From: Oscillospiraceae bacterium
GTDB taxonomy: Bacteria > Bacillota > Clostridia > Oscillospirales > Ruminococcaceae
Direction of reading: 5' to 3'
Length of the DNA stretch: 6,230 bases
NCBI GenBank assembly: GCA_017410745.1
Contig: JAFPPJ010000296.1
Span: 1 to 6,230 of the forward strand
Shown here: one piece after another, positions 6,173-6,230 of the stretch
Numbering within the stretch: position 1 is the stretch's first letter
Layout: every line of letters begins with the position of its first letter
The notes under the pieces: model-generated
What the model was told of the DNA's origin: nothing
The model's database searches: none
Seen by the model: only the letters and a program-made list of their open reading frames with translations
Translations under genes and position numbers: made by a program

Positions 6173-6230
6173 AGGTGCCGATTTGGTTTTTGGCGCCGCC
6201 GAAATCTATGCCCGTCTTCCCACCTATCGC
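6129..6230 (-). CDS. aroB: Fragment of 3-dehydroquinate synthase (partial at both ends)
   Basis: On the minus strand from 6230 to about 6153 the translation runs AIGGKTGIDFGGAKNQIG then TFTEAEEV. This matches the conserved AroB segment with GGKT, the KN pair and IG-x-F, which holds residues that bind NAD and substrate in this second shikimate-pathway enzyme. After EEV the frame reads RSCSLRG and stops at 6129-6131, within sequence that encodes the symporter's last helix on the other strand, so true aroB sequence seems to end near 6153. The rest of the gene would lie beyond the right edge. Only 26 residues support the call, but the motif is distinctive. The gene is cut off before its C-terminal half, so it is either broken or wrongly joined. 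Confidence 0.75.
   Translation of the reverse strand, partial: AIGGKTGIDFGGAKNQIGTFTEAEEVRSCSLRG

Noticed and set aside
6140..6230. Simple frameshift as the cause of the short symporter
   Set aside because: Both other plus-strand frames after 6150 were read; they give LFRLSKGADLVFG and PIWFLAPPKSMP, neither resembling the missing symporter helices. The minus strand instead gives AroB sequence.

Overview
The window looks like chromosomal DNA of a gut or rumen Firmicute, most likely a Ruminococcus-type member of the Oscillospiraceae. The basis is moderate GC content, strong AGGAGG-like ribosome binding sites, sigma-A promoters with extended -10 boxes, a GGDEF domain of the ADING-x-K-x-IND type, and a phenylacetate-CoA ligase paired with a double-ACT protein. 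The genus is an inference from protein style, not from a marker gene.

Left part (1-1044). The last 23 codons of an unidentified plus-strand gene converge on a minus-strand CPBP-family intramembrane protease (111-848). A hairpin between them can terminate both. An AT-rich divergent promoter region (849-1044) follows, with one well-formed promoter on each strand.

Middle (1045-3118). A 581-residue soluble diguanylate cyclase carries three tandem copies of a PAS-like sensor unit of about 138 residues, followed by an intact GGDEF domain that lacks the usual inhibitory I-site. It ends in a strong intrinsic terminator. The 328-base gap after it has no credible gene. It holds a structured segment with an imperfect 20-base direct repeat, which may be a dispersed intergenic element, then two inverted repeats and a promoter for the next operon.

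Right part (3119-6230). Phenylacetate-CoA ligase (paaK), a double-ACT regulatory protein overlapping it by one base, and a sodium:solute symporter form a probable operon. A reasonable hypothesis is uptake and activation of arylacetates such as phenylacetate, with amino-acid sensing by the ACT protein. This would fit reductive carboxylation of phenylacetate to phenylalanine, known from rumen bacteria. The symporter stops early at 404 residues. From about 6153 to the end, the minus strand encodes a clear internal piece of 3-dehydroquinate synthase (AroB). Two unrelated genes, both lacking their 3' ends, therefore meet tail to tail near 6150, which points to a rearrangement breakpoint or an assembly chimera.

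I see no rRNA, tRNA, CRISPR array, transposase or phage gene, and no plainly undescribed system. The items most worth checking are the triple sensor cyclase, the arylacetate operon and its control region, the intergenic element, and the symporter/aroB junction.
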